Assembly: GCF_017562075.2 (NCBI RefSeq)
Contig: NC_054085.1
Span: 17,772,722-17,836,721 of the forward strand
Direction: 5' to 3'
DNA: 64,000 nt
DNA from: Anopheles merus
Taxonomy: Eukaryota; Arthropoda; Insecta; Diptera; Culicidae
Each line of letters starts with the position of its first letter. Position 1 is the stretch's first letter. A program made the translations under genes and the position numbers. Shown piece after piece: positions 13,416 through 26,483 of this stretch. The notes under the pieces are model-generated. The model was given only the letters and a program-made list of their open reading frames with translations, did no database searches and had not been told where the DNA came from.

Positions 13416-16400
13416 CATCGGACCATTGCACGCTTGCGCTTGTTTGTCTTGGCGACAAACCCCGTTCCGTTCTAATGCGAAGGATCTGCAGTGTAAATAG
13501 GGAAATTTGTGATGTTTTCTCCATGTGTGCATCGAATAGATGTGTGTGACTACTGGACGCTGGAACAAAGGGAGAAAAAAGCTACAGCAAACACATACAC
13601 AGAGACACGTGTGTTGAGCTGCCAATAGCACGTGAGAGTCGTGGATTTCTTTCGAGAAACTCGCACGAAACGCGTTTGCGGTCGGTGTCTCTGTGGGTAC
13701 ATTAGTTTCACGTTTAATACCATTAAGTCTCGCCACAAAACTTTCCCTGCCCGTGCTTGTGCTTGCATGTGTGCGTTGGGCGTTGCCTCCCCCACGGTTT
13801 CGATCCCGCCCCGTGCAAGCCCCGTGCTAAGCCTTCCGTGCTAAGATTAGCAACGAACCGAGCGTCCAACGAGCCGAGCGGAGAGCGTTTTCACTTTAAT
13901 CCACGTAAAACCCCAACATCAACAAACCATATCTCACCGTATCGAAACCAACCACCCTCCTTCTCCTCCTTCGCCAGTGCCACTCCAATTCCATTTCCTC
14001 CCGCCCACCCGACCGCGTTTAAGTTTATTGATGCGTATTGTTCCGGGGCGCACCACGCATCGGTGAATACAAATTCGCACGAAATTCCGGCTTCCGGAAG
14101 CTTTCCCAGCGTGACCGTGACGCAGACGCGCCATACCGGCCCCTCTCTCTCTCTCTCTCCCTCTCTCTCTTTCTGTAGGGGAGCAGGCTTGGAAAGTTGT
14201 TGAGACGAGCGAAAAATCTTTATCACTCACTGCTCGATTGTTTATTCGCTGCCAACGACCGAACGGTTGCGCGAATAAGCGAATAAGAGACGTGATAGTG
14301 GAGCTGAAGGCGCTGATGACGGTGGCTGACAGGAAACGAACACCACCCCAAATAGCAGCAGCCCTCAATCCCCCCTCTCACCTCCCCACCCCCCTCCAAA
14401 AAACCCACGAGTGCGTAAATATTGGACCAATAAATTGCTCTCGGGGTCCGGAAAATCAGTAGGTTAGCTGGCGCGCGCGCGCGAAGCCACACCGACCGGG
14501 GCCTGCCCGGGGAAAATTATTCCCGCGGGACCACTTTCGCAAGGTGGTGGATTAGAATTAATGATTGAATTTATCGTTTGTGCCTCTCGAGGGGGGGGGG
14601 AGGGGTGTGGGGAAAAGGAGATTGTGTTCGTGAGGTGGCAAAGTGCCGCAATTACCGCCGGCTTGTCTTCGAGAAGCCGGTTCACGAATCGGTGGCCATT
14701 ATTCTTGCGCTTTAGTCATCATTAGCACTTGAAGGAAGGAGTTTGGAAGTGAGAGCACCGCTGGAAGCCGCTCGGTACATAATTCTTTTTCTTTCCCGTG
14801 TGTTCTCGATGCTGTTTTTTTTTTTGCAAATTTAAGACAATTGTTAAGAAATTTGGAATGAAATTTAGCAACCCCCGCGCGCACTGCCTTTCATAATTAA
14901 TTTCCCGCACTGCGCAACCTTCGTTAGTTGTTGCGTCCACGAGCCGAAATAAATCAATTTATCCATCAATTTCAGCTCCTGTTATTGAATAATCACACAA
15001 ACGAGTGCTCCGCCGGGTACGAAACGCGCCTGCATGGCTGCAACGATCGCACGCAGCACAACGGCCTCCTTTGCTCCGAAAACTTGGCTCGCTGGAAACT
15101 AATATCGAAGCACCTTCGTTGCGAGGGCAAATGGGCAAGCTAGAACGGTAATGTTATGAGTTATCCATCCGAGGGCACCCACCCCCGGGGGGGGGGGGCA
15201 GCACATCAAGTGCCGTATGGGTGGATATGGCTGTGCCGTTGCAGTCGCTAGCTAGCATGAATTTTAATTAAACTCAAACCTAATAAAAAGCCATACAGTC
15301 GGCGAGGGCAATAAAAGCGGTCCTCCTTCTCCCCCAAACGCGCGGTACATTCTCGGGGTGCGCCTTTGGGTCGCCTCCGACGCCAGCACGAAAGTGTCCG
15401 ACACGAACGAAGTGTGCTTTAAACTGGAAGTCACCATCGTTGCGGCCGAGCACACGGCAACCGGAAGTCCGAAAGCGCCCGGGAAGTAAACCATTAATAT
15501 GCTGCTCTCGAGTGGAAGGAAATGGCGGGCTTTCGGCGCCCAAACCCTGTGCGCTAATGACACTACTGTGCACACGTTCTTAACACTCCACACACGCGGG
15601 GAGCTGCTGTGTCCGAGCATGGGAAACCACACGACATACACACACACACACACACTGGTGCATGCTTTGTAGTTGAATATTGCATCGCGAAAGGTAAGGT
15701 GTAAAATGGAACCTCGGAGCTTATTACGGCGTTAGTGTTTGCAGCCGCCTGCACGCTACACGTCATGCGACCACGTGTCGCCCGGTGTGCTGTGTAAACC
15801 ATTTAAGATTATGTGCAAACAAATCGTAACAGTAACGCAAACAGTGTGCACGGAACTTAAAAAAAGAGAAAAAAACCACTAACAAAAGGGAAGTTGTACT
15901 GACAAGTAGATAAGCGAGTGGTTTTGTGTGAGATTTTTTTTTTTATTATTTTACAAGCTCAACAAGCTCATCTATACGGAACGGTTATTGTTGTTTTATT
16001 TTGGTTTCAAAGAGAATTCTTGCTTTTTTACACACAAAAAAAACAGTATCCGAACTCATGTAAACATCCCTATTAGGTATTATCTCTTACTCCTTCCCCT
16101 TGCGCTCGTAACATGATTTCCTATTCTTCCATTGAAATTTCGTGCCTGTCCCTATTTGCGCCTGCACTGTCCCTCCCAGCCTCGGGCTCCCATGGGACGG
16201 TGCGGCCAAAAGTCAGACCTGTCAGCCTGCAGCCATCAAACCGGCGACGGAATGAACGAAAAAAAGCATGATGAAGAAAGCATCTACTTATCGATAAACA
16301 ACGTCACCAAACAACGTCCGGTGAACGATGCAAAGGGAAAGAAAGGAGAGAGAGAGTGAGATGGAAAAGCCCCGAAGGAAAATGCTCTTAAAGACCAACT

Positions 16401-19400
16401 TCCCCATTTCCGAGCGGCCGAGCCGAGCAGAAGCGAATATGATTATGTTTCTTTTCGCCTGCTGTCTCCCTTTCTTCTGCTGTGTATGGTCGTTTTTTAC
16501 ACATTTTATGATTCATTCCCTTCCAATTCAAGCGGGAGATTTTTTTTTGTTCTTCATTTTTGTTGCTTGCTTCCAATGCACAGTGGGCAACGGCCATACA
16601 AACGCCGGGATGAAAATCAACTCCTCGTGCTATTGCAGTTTTTCTTCATTCAATACAATTGCTCTTACTATACAGGGCAGTCCTATACTAAAATCGTCAA
16701 GACAGCGAAAAATACTAAATAATTATCGCTCACACCATTGCATTATTGCGTATCAGTTAACAGCATCAACAAAAAATTTTAGAAATTAAAACGAAGGCAG
16801 AATAAGTTTCTTACTGAAAATGAATTTTTAAAGTATTACGCGCTAAAAAATTGTGTTTTCATGGTTGGTTTTGAAAAGAGCTGATTCCTATCTTACGACC
16901 TTTTAAAAACTGTTTTTTTGTTTCTTCAGCTTTGTTTTTTGCTTGTTTTTTTTTCAAATACTCGTTTATGACAGGTAGTTAGATACTGGTGGTGTATCGC
17001 TCCTCACAGGTCAAAATCGCTCGCGCTATTTTCAAGTAAAAGTTTAATAATTTTCGGGATCGCAGATGATCGCAGCTAATTTTAACGACAAAACGTAGGA
17101 AAAATGTTGATCTTTCCTATAATATACGACTCACTAGTGAAATCGAGTCGAATCCTAAAAAAATCACTCTCCAAAATGAAAATATCCAAAAATTCAGCAG
17201 TGTTGTTTGGTTTTCAATCATTCCTGAACTTTAAAAACAACTTTTTGCAAAATATTCAAATATAACATCAAAGTACGACAAAAAAAAAACCTTTCCAACG
17301 ACACATTGATTATCAAAATCTAACCATTATTTACTTAAATATTGTGGTTTATGTTCGGTCGAAAAATAGCTCAAATTTGGGACAAAAAAACACCAAGTTT
17401 GTGCTTTGATGGCCTATAGCTAAGAAAGTTTTGGATAAAAATGTAAAATATTTTGGTTTCATCTAAGTTTAAGTATCTATTTTAAGAAAATGTGTATGGT
17501 GTAAACAAAGTTAGTTTTTCGATTTTTATACAGGCCTTTGCCCACTGTGCAATGGTTTGGCAAGCTTTCCGCTGCGGGCGACGAAACAACGATGGATGGA
17601 CAAGTTTTTTTTTACAACGCAACGTTCCACTGTGAGCAGAAAAAAAACACAATCCTCCAACCATCTTACTCTGGCGTTCGTCGTCTGTTTTACTGTGTAC
17701 CGTGTGACAAGTACAACGACTTGTCTACCCAACCATTTGATGTTGAACGTTGCTGTTCCCCAACCGCCTACTGGAAATGCCGTGTATGTGTGTTTGTGTG
17801 TGTGTGTGTGTGTGTGTACCTTGACATTTCATCTTTCGATGGTTCCGCTGTTACGGTATCGTCGCCGCGCACCGAACAACAACCAATCCTGTCAAATATT
17901 TGCGATAGATTCGTACTCCCCTGTTGACTGGGTGACTGGGTGACTGGGGAGAGTGAAATGTAACGGTTAATATATTCTCACCAACCCACCCACCGGCAAA
18001 CTCGGTGATCTCTTTACTCAGTGCTGATTGGCTTGTCGCCGTGTTTTTTTTTTTTGTGAGTAAATTCTAGTTTTTTATTATTTTTCACTTACTTCTCCTG
18101 ATCAACCATTTTGCCTGTTGTGCCGCATACGCAACGAACCGAAAAGCGTCCCAAACTTTAGCTATTACTAAAACAGTGAACAGTGGCACTCGCCAGTGCC
18201 AGTGCAAGGAATGCAAGTGCCCGCGACGACGAAGACGACCCCTTTTGGCTTTGCGCGAATGGTTTCCCTTCTGTTTAACGGTCGCTATATGCTCTAATAA
18301 GAGTTAATGCACTTTTTTACGAGTTTTTCCCTACTTCCAATCGCACCGTTTCTGCTACCGTGATGCCTCCGCCTTCGGTTGATTGAAAACTGAACTTGGG
18401 CGCACACACCTTCCGAAAGGATGGCGGAAATGATATTAAAAGAAATTACTTCAAGAAGCTCTCCCTCTCCACCGCAGCCCTGGTTGATGCATTAAGTTGA
18501 TTAATGGTGACGGGGTTTTTTTTACGACACACGCATGTTTTATAGTGTGCATGTGCTTAAACCGTGGCTTAAATTTAGCATACGGAGATGGTGGTAATTC
18601 GGTGTACGACCAAATCATCATTTACTTTATTAGGTGCAGCTAATTTGATGCCTCTTCATTAATCGCTTCTTTTGTGTGTGTGTGGCTGTATATTGTAGTT
18701 TATATGACCGTCTGTATGTGAAGTGCGTTGATGGCGTTGTAAAACGTTGTTATAAATTCGAAATTTAATTAACACATTGACAGACACATAACCGTATAGC
18801 AATTTTTGTATCAAATCACTAAATCACAATATCACTCGCTCAATATGCGCACCGCCCCATGACAATAGTTAATTCTGGGAAAACTAATTTTTCTCTCTCC
18901 ATTGCTCCCCGTTTAAAACAACTTTGCAGCCCCTTCCGCCAGCTTAAAAAGCTTTCCACCGTCTGCCTCGCCTTTGCAGCAGAATTCTTTTCCTAGAAAA
19001 GCTGCTTCAAATCTGCTTCCCGAAGCCGAGCACCACCACCATCTCCGGTGCGCCTGGCAAACACCTGGCAAAGACCGGAAACGGCGCTGCAGCGCCGTAT
19101 TCCGAAAATCGGATGACTGTGTTACATTTCAATTTTATTTCAGCAGCAAAAGCAAAAAAAAGCGGGATGAAAACAGACACAGCTCGACAGCAGCTCATCC
19201 CGCGAGGATGAGTTCATTGTTTTTTGTGCTTTTGCCGCGGTTCCTATTTTGGCGAGCTTACCTTCCGCCGCCACCGTACGCGATCGCTCGGCAGGTACAA
19301 AGCCAGCGTCAAAATTAAAAAAAGGCAATAGAATTATGTACGCTTGTCTGCTTTCTCTTCTTGGGGAGGTTGAGCGCGGAACCCGGAAGCGGAGGGAGCG

Positions 19401-19814
19401 AATCAGGAATTTGGAACAATTCCACATCCCGGCGTGGTCGTGGTCCCGGAAGATCACAAACGCCACCACACACATACACAAATACACAAACACACACAGT
19501 GCCACGGTGTTTCTTGTTTCCCTCAATTTTCCTTCCGGTTTGATGATGGCAAAATATGGATTTCATTGTACTTAGCTGCGAGGGCGTCTTCATCGCTTTC
19601 CCGTGAGTTGCTCATTTTCACGACAATTGCTCCCCCTGCATTATGTCCCTACCCCTACCCCCGCACCTCGCTACCAATTTTGTTCGGATTGAATTTTCCA
19701 CAACACGAATCATCAAGCGCGCGCAAGCGGGACGAGCAGAGCAAATCTAATTTCAAAAGGACTTTTTCTTTGCCACTTTCGGCTCCGGGTTTTCGGCTGA
19801 GAGCTTTCCGTTAG

Positions 19815-19872
<58 letters not shown>

Positions 19873-22800
19873 CGGTGTGCCTTTAGATGAGAGTGTATAG
19901 CGCGAACGATGAAGGTATCTGGTTATGATTGTTTCTTCGCAAAAAGGTACAAGTGATTTAATTTAATTCAAAACAACTTTATTCGCACACAGCGCACAGC
20001 AAGGTTACATTAACGCAAGCGGGAGGGAAGGCAGAGGGGTACTGTGGGAGGTGCACCATTGCCTGAGAAACCTTGCCCAGTGCGGGCGTTCTTTTTTAGG
20101 AGTTATGATTTTTTAAAAGACCCGATCGTGCACTTTTGAGCGGTTGAAAATTGAAATGAGTGTTCATCAAGGAGCGAAATTTGTCCCAAATGCGAAATTA
20201 ATTTGGTACTTTTAAATACTTAAAAGGCATTTTATACTACATTGTTTTTCAAGATTTGCTTTTGAAATTGTTCTAAGATGATAATTACCTGTTCCGAATA
20301 CGTATTAAACAGTTGAACAGTACTTAAAAATAAAGCCACTTTAAGAAAAAACACAAACGTTGCATACATTCAGGCGAATTTTATCCAAGACACGAACCAA
20401 AGCGCTAACCCGTCAATGCGAAAATTGTTGTAAAGCAAAGAAATAATTAATTTATTAGGCTCATTTCAACTGTCGTCTAATTGTTAAGCATAAAAAGACA
20501 ATAAAAAGGTAGCTAATCACTAATCACAAATAGCATCGTGAGCATTTGCCTTAACTTCTTAAACAACTTCACCTCGTTAAACTAACACCACCAAAAGCTC
20601 CGCATCAAACACACTAATAGATGCGACGCTCGTTCAAAAGCTTAAACAACATATTTTATGGAACCTTTGCAGTTGGGGGGAGGGGTAAACAGGGTGGAAA
20701 AAAACGCAAACCATTCCACCACAGTTCAACAAGTACCGCTTCGGCAAACCACAGTCACCACCAACCGCCGGTTATCTTATCGCTCTTATTACACTTTGCT
20801 GAACTTTTCTACATTAGCGTCAGCGTCGGTGCCGCCGACAACGATCCCGCTAGCCGCTCGGGCGTCGGCTCCCCGAAACCGGAAAACACTTGTGAAAATC
20901 CGACCCGGGCCGACCGTCGGAAGAAGATTTTTGCACCACCACCACCACCAGCACCGACAAAAACAACAACCACTCAGCAGTGCTTTTCCCACTGTCTCGC
21001 TCCGCCCTGACCCGGGCCGGCACCCGGCAGCAAACAGTTCGTTCTCCTTCATTTCCCACGATCATAATTCATAATTTTTGTTGCCAAGTCATGCTTTCCC
21101 ACGAGCACTGCCGCCGCCGCCGCCACCACTTCAGCCCACTTTTGAGGAGGGGGTGCTATGAAGTGAGCGAAAAACTTCGGACCCAATGTGACCTTTTCTC
21201 CAATGTGGCTAACGGGAAAGCGAGTGGCGAGGAAATGGGCACACACAGGGCGCAAACCATGGAGCCCACCCGCTTCCAAGTGAAGTCAAGTGTTTAATTC
21301 GCTCAACAAAGTACTTCGTTGATTTCGCGATTATGCTCCGGCACGCTATTACTCCCTGCCGTCCTGCCCGTGCTACTCCAAGGCCGCCGCCACCACTGGA
21401 TGATAACTTCCTTTGATACTGGTGCGCGACCGTTCATGTCCATTTTGCCGCATCGCGGCCCATAATTGAATACTCCATTTGCGGGGCGTGATGGCCCAGC
21501 TGGCCCAGATGGGTCGATGGATGTCGAAATAGGGCTGCCGGACGGAAATTGCCCATCCTCGCTGGGTTTGGGCGCGCGAGTTTTCCACCGCGGGACGGAT
21601 CGAAACGTTTGCAAAACCACTTGTAGATAGCGCGCCCGTCGATTGCTGTTCGGGTGAATGGTGAATGGAGTTTTGGCGCATTTTTTTTTGTTACGCTCGG
21701 CCCCATCCGACCCAACAGTCAATAAGGGAGCACAACCTATTGAACCATTGTCACCGGGTCCGGTCGGTGACGCTCTCTTCCGTTTATTGGTTCTTGATGG
21801 TTTCTCAACGCAGCTTTGATCCTGGTGCGTCATTCGATTGGTGCTGTACGGCAGGCTTGTTCCCTTTCTTTGACAAAAGAAGCCCGTAGCTCTGCCTGAT
21901 TTCCCTCCAACGGGTGTACGAAATAGTTTATCACACCAGCCACCGGACCGGATAGACACCGCGCGACACACGGTTGAGCAGCAATCGAAGGGTTAAACTA
22001 TCTGCCGATCGGCGCTGATGCACGCGGGCTAATAACAAACCGTGGGACAGCCCTGCGCTGCAAAACCTAATCAACCCTCGCTTGCGAAGGTCAAGAGCGT
22101 GACGTTGAACATGACGCGTTTACAACTCAATTATCCCAATTGTAACCCTCGCGGATGGATGGATGGATGGATGGGGCTGGTGGGCCGCCAGCACGCGTTG
22201 AAATCAATTTCCACTTACGGGCGTCGGAACAAACGGCACCTGTGATTGGAAAATGATTACCCGATCGGGTCGGAGCCGGGGACGGTAGTTTGAATAATGA
22301 TTATAATTGCAAATTAAGCGGCCTGGGAAAGGACCGGATTCGTCCTTTACCTCGGGATGGGCCTGGATGGCACGGTTTGCGATTTTCCCTTGTGCGGCAA
22401 AGTGTGAAAGCGAGTGACACGTTCCATGCTGATCGGTTTATGAATGATGTAACCTGCATAGTGGATCAAAAGGAGTGAAAGATGAGGGACTTGCTCGTTT
22501 GTGACTAGTGAACCGCATCGGCTCTTTGAACTTTACCGATTAATAGTCACAGGTTTCTTGGACGATCTCGTAGTGCAGTTGGCAAGTGGTGTACCCAATA
22601 GCATTCCTGTTGTGGTGTCCAATTTCTCTCCTGATTTGAATATTTCCATCAGCTTCATAGAGCCAAACTAATGAAATGATAGTATAAGGCCCTTACTGAC
22701 CTGACCACAAATGTTGCAACAAGTATGAAGAAGTTACAGTCGTGACAGAGGTCCTAACATCAATTTTCTCTAATGATTATGAAGCTTTATTTGGATATAA

Positions 22801-25800
22801 AATAAAGTTGTATCCTGGGGGCTTTTACAATATCAGCTAGCTTTTTCTGGCGACTGGAATCATGTCAACACACCATTCCAAAACCACACGCAAAATTAGC
22901 CTCAGTATTTTATCCTGAAAAACTTGTAAACAATCGTCAATTCGCTGGAGGTGTGGTCCTGTTATCTCATGAAGGATAGATCGTTCAGCGAAAATACCAT
23001 GGCCACCATCTCATCTTCACTGACGGCTCAGTACTAAACAGTTCCACTGGCGGTGGAATCTACTCCAGCATCAACAATAGTGCCATCCGACTACCAGACC
23101 ATACTTCAATCATCACCGCAGAAGCAATCGCCCTGGTTATTGCTGCTGATGAAGTTCTACAAAGAGACAAACCCAACGTGATCTTCCTGTGAAGATCAGT
23201 GCAAGTGTCCTTCAAGCACTTGAATCTGGAACCACCCGCGACCCGTAATATTCCGTAATATTCCAAATTCACCCCAAGTCACATTCTCCTGGATTCCTGG
23301 TCACATTCAGGAAAACGAAATAGCAGACCGACTAGCCAACGCAGGACGTAATAACCCGGCCTGCTGCCATAACACTCTTCCACGCCGTGACTTCATTCGC
23401 CTTTGCAAAACCATCATCGCCAATAGCTGGTATGGTTATTGGGTTAGCACTCGGCTCACCCACACCTTTTTATTACAAATATCAAGCCCACCACTATGCA
23501 GTTTCTGTGGCGTCACCGTCCGTCACAGCTTAACTAAATACTTATTTACTTACTTATCTGGCGCTACAACCGCTTTGCGGTCTTGGCCTGCCTCAGGAGT
23601 GTCCGAAACCGCTCACGGTCTCGCGCCTTCGTCTGCCAGTCCGTTATCCCGGCCTTAATGGCGGACGCCTCCACGCCATCTTGCCACCTCAATTTGGGCC
23701 TACCACGCCTCCTCTGTCCTTGTGGAAGGCCTAAAAAGACTTTACGGGCTGGGTCGTCCGTTTCCATGCGTCCAACATGGCCAGCCCACCGGAGCCTGGC
23801 GAGCTTGATACGCTGCACGACAGTGAGGTCGCCGTACATCTCGTATAGCTCGTCATTATAGCGGCTCCTCCATTGTCCTTCCACACATACGGGGCCAAGT
23901 ATCCTTCTGAGCATCTTCCTCTCGAACGCGGCTAAGAGGGTTTCGTCAGATTTGGACAGTGTCCATGTCTCAGAGGCGTATGTGAGTACCGGAATACCGG
24001 ATATAGGTACAGGACAGGAATACCGGACCGGAAGCTGGGACTATAGCTTCGTCCGTCGCGACAGGTTCTTTGAGGTGAATTGACTTTTCAGGCTGTAGAA
24101 TGACCGCAGCACCCAGCCAGCATCCTTGCGCGCAACTTAGCTTCCATGCCATTGTCGTTGCTGACCTTTGACCCAAGATAGGTGAATTGCGGGACGCCTT
24201 CAAAAGTGCGTTCACCTATCTGTACGTCACGCCTACGTAGATTCTGATTATTTATTGGTAGGTCCGCTGATGTTGCCACCATCAGTTTGGTCTTTGCCTC
24301 GTTTATCTGCAATCCGAGGTTTTCTGCCGCCTGCTCGATCCCTTGGTAGGCTTCTGCTACATAGGAGAGCCGCAGACCAATGATGTCTATATCATCAGCG
24401 TATGCCAGGATCTGGGTTGACTTATAGAAGATGGTTCCCGTAGTCTCCACCCTCGAGTCGCGGATGGCCCTCTCTAGCGCCAAGTTGAATAGGAGACAGG
24501 CAAGCCCGTCTCCCTGGCGCAGACCCTTGGTGGTAGCAAAAGGTCCTGAGAGTTTTCCATCCACCCTCACCTGGCATGTGACGTTGGTCATAGTCATTCT
24601 AACTAGCCTTATCAGTTTGGCCGGGGTTCCAAAAGAACTCATAGCGTCATACAGTTTTACCCTGGCTATGCTATCATATGCGGCTTTGAAGTCAATGAAG
24701 AGATGGTATGTGTCGTGTCTGTATTCAGCCATCTTCTCCAAGATCTGCCACATGGTGAAGATCTGAACAGTGGTTGATTTTCCGTTTCGGAATCCTCTTT
24801 GATAGTTTCCTACTATCTCTTCGACGTGCGGGACAAGGCGATCCTGAAGGATCAAGGAGAATATTTTATATTCAACACTGTAATACCCCTGTAGTTGTTG
24901 CAGTCCAACCTATCTCCCTTCTTGTATATGGGGTAGATGATGCCGAGATTCCAATCACAAGGCATCGATTCAAGGCTTAACCGAATATGCCATGGATATT
25001 CTGCGGAACGCATCATCTGCAAATTGGACCATCGACACCATCCTCTCACCAGACAGCGATTGCCAGCGTAAACTTTTAAAAAAAATTATAACATCAATAA
25101 CATCCACGGAAAGCTTTAAGTAAACCGAGACTGTCAGGTATAAGGTAACTGCAAGCCGCAAATGGCTTGCAATAAAGAAAGTTAGATTTTAAGTATAGAA
25201 TTAATCAACCGATTGAAAGTCAAATTGCTTCGATTGACTTTTTTTATTGATTTTAAGGTTAATTAATGCATATTTTTGTATACATTTTATAAAATCCAAT
25301 ATGACGTACCATAACTATCAAATGGATATAACTCGGATGATATTTATTGTTCCACTGACAGGCTGAAAGTCCAGCTTATTGACTGGAAATAGAAAAGGCC
25401 TGTCTGTTGGATACTATTAGTTTGCTCCCTGAGCAATATCAATTATGCTTATTTCATCCCTAACTGTTCCCATTTCAACCAAGTCCGTTGAAACAAAACG
25501 TTAAAAAGTTTGTCTTACACCCTATTACTTTGTACGGATTCAAATCCTTTGAGCAGAACACAATCTCCTGGACTGTTTTATTTTATGTGGATCTTGTTCA
25601 ACAGACCATCATTTCGACCATTTCGACTAGACAACTGTTTGCCCAATTTTAATAAAATTTTACCACGAAATGAGTGTAACCGGAGGATGCAAGTCCTCTT
25701 TGTTTGATGTTAAAACATGAGAACTAACAGCAAATTAAATTTCCCACTCCCAATCAATGCAAACCAACTAAAACTGCTCTTACATATCTAGTCAATTCCC

Positions 25801-26445
25801 GTTTGGAGAGCGTTCATCAAACGTCATGTCACGGTGCTTTCTGATTAAATTAAAAGCTGCACTGTCTATTGCTTCCTACTCTGCTCTTCCTTCGATCGTG
25901 GGGAGCAGTTTTCCTTGACCACCGGGTTTTTCCCGAGCTAACCGAACCGATGAAAAAGTTGATGAAGTTCGACCTGAAGCTAAAACTCACCGCACCCTTG
26001 TACACAAGCTCACGATCTTTATGTACGCAAACAGTTTGTGCACGCCCAAGTAGCTGCACTTAAGGGAATTCCGGTGCAGTTTTCACTTCACAGGAAGAGG
26101 TAGCATCCAAAACAACGTCAACAACAGCAACAACAGCAACAGAAAGCCACACTTCTCTGTGCTCTTACGAAAGCTAACTTTCTTCCGAAAGGCATTTCCC
26201 AGCGCGCAGCCACATCTCTCCCCTTCCCCACCGGGGTCGGAGTTACGTACGCTTTCCCGAGTTAGTGAAATTCAATTTACCACTCAAAAGCTCACGAACC
26301 AATCTCTGGTGCAGGCGCAAACCGCAAACTAAGGGCCTGGGAAAACTACTCCCGTCAGCAAAACATGCCAATTACGGTACATCAACATTCTGTCCGCTTT
26401 AGCTTTGTGTTGCTTTTGTTTTCTCGCTCTTTCTCTCTCTCTCTC

Positions 26446-26483
<38 letters not shown>

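Noticed and set aside
21303..21971. 222-codon minus-strand ORF
   Set aside because: Composition typical of GC-rich antisense reading, no signal or domain, and other overlapping ORFs on the same strand.
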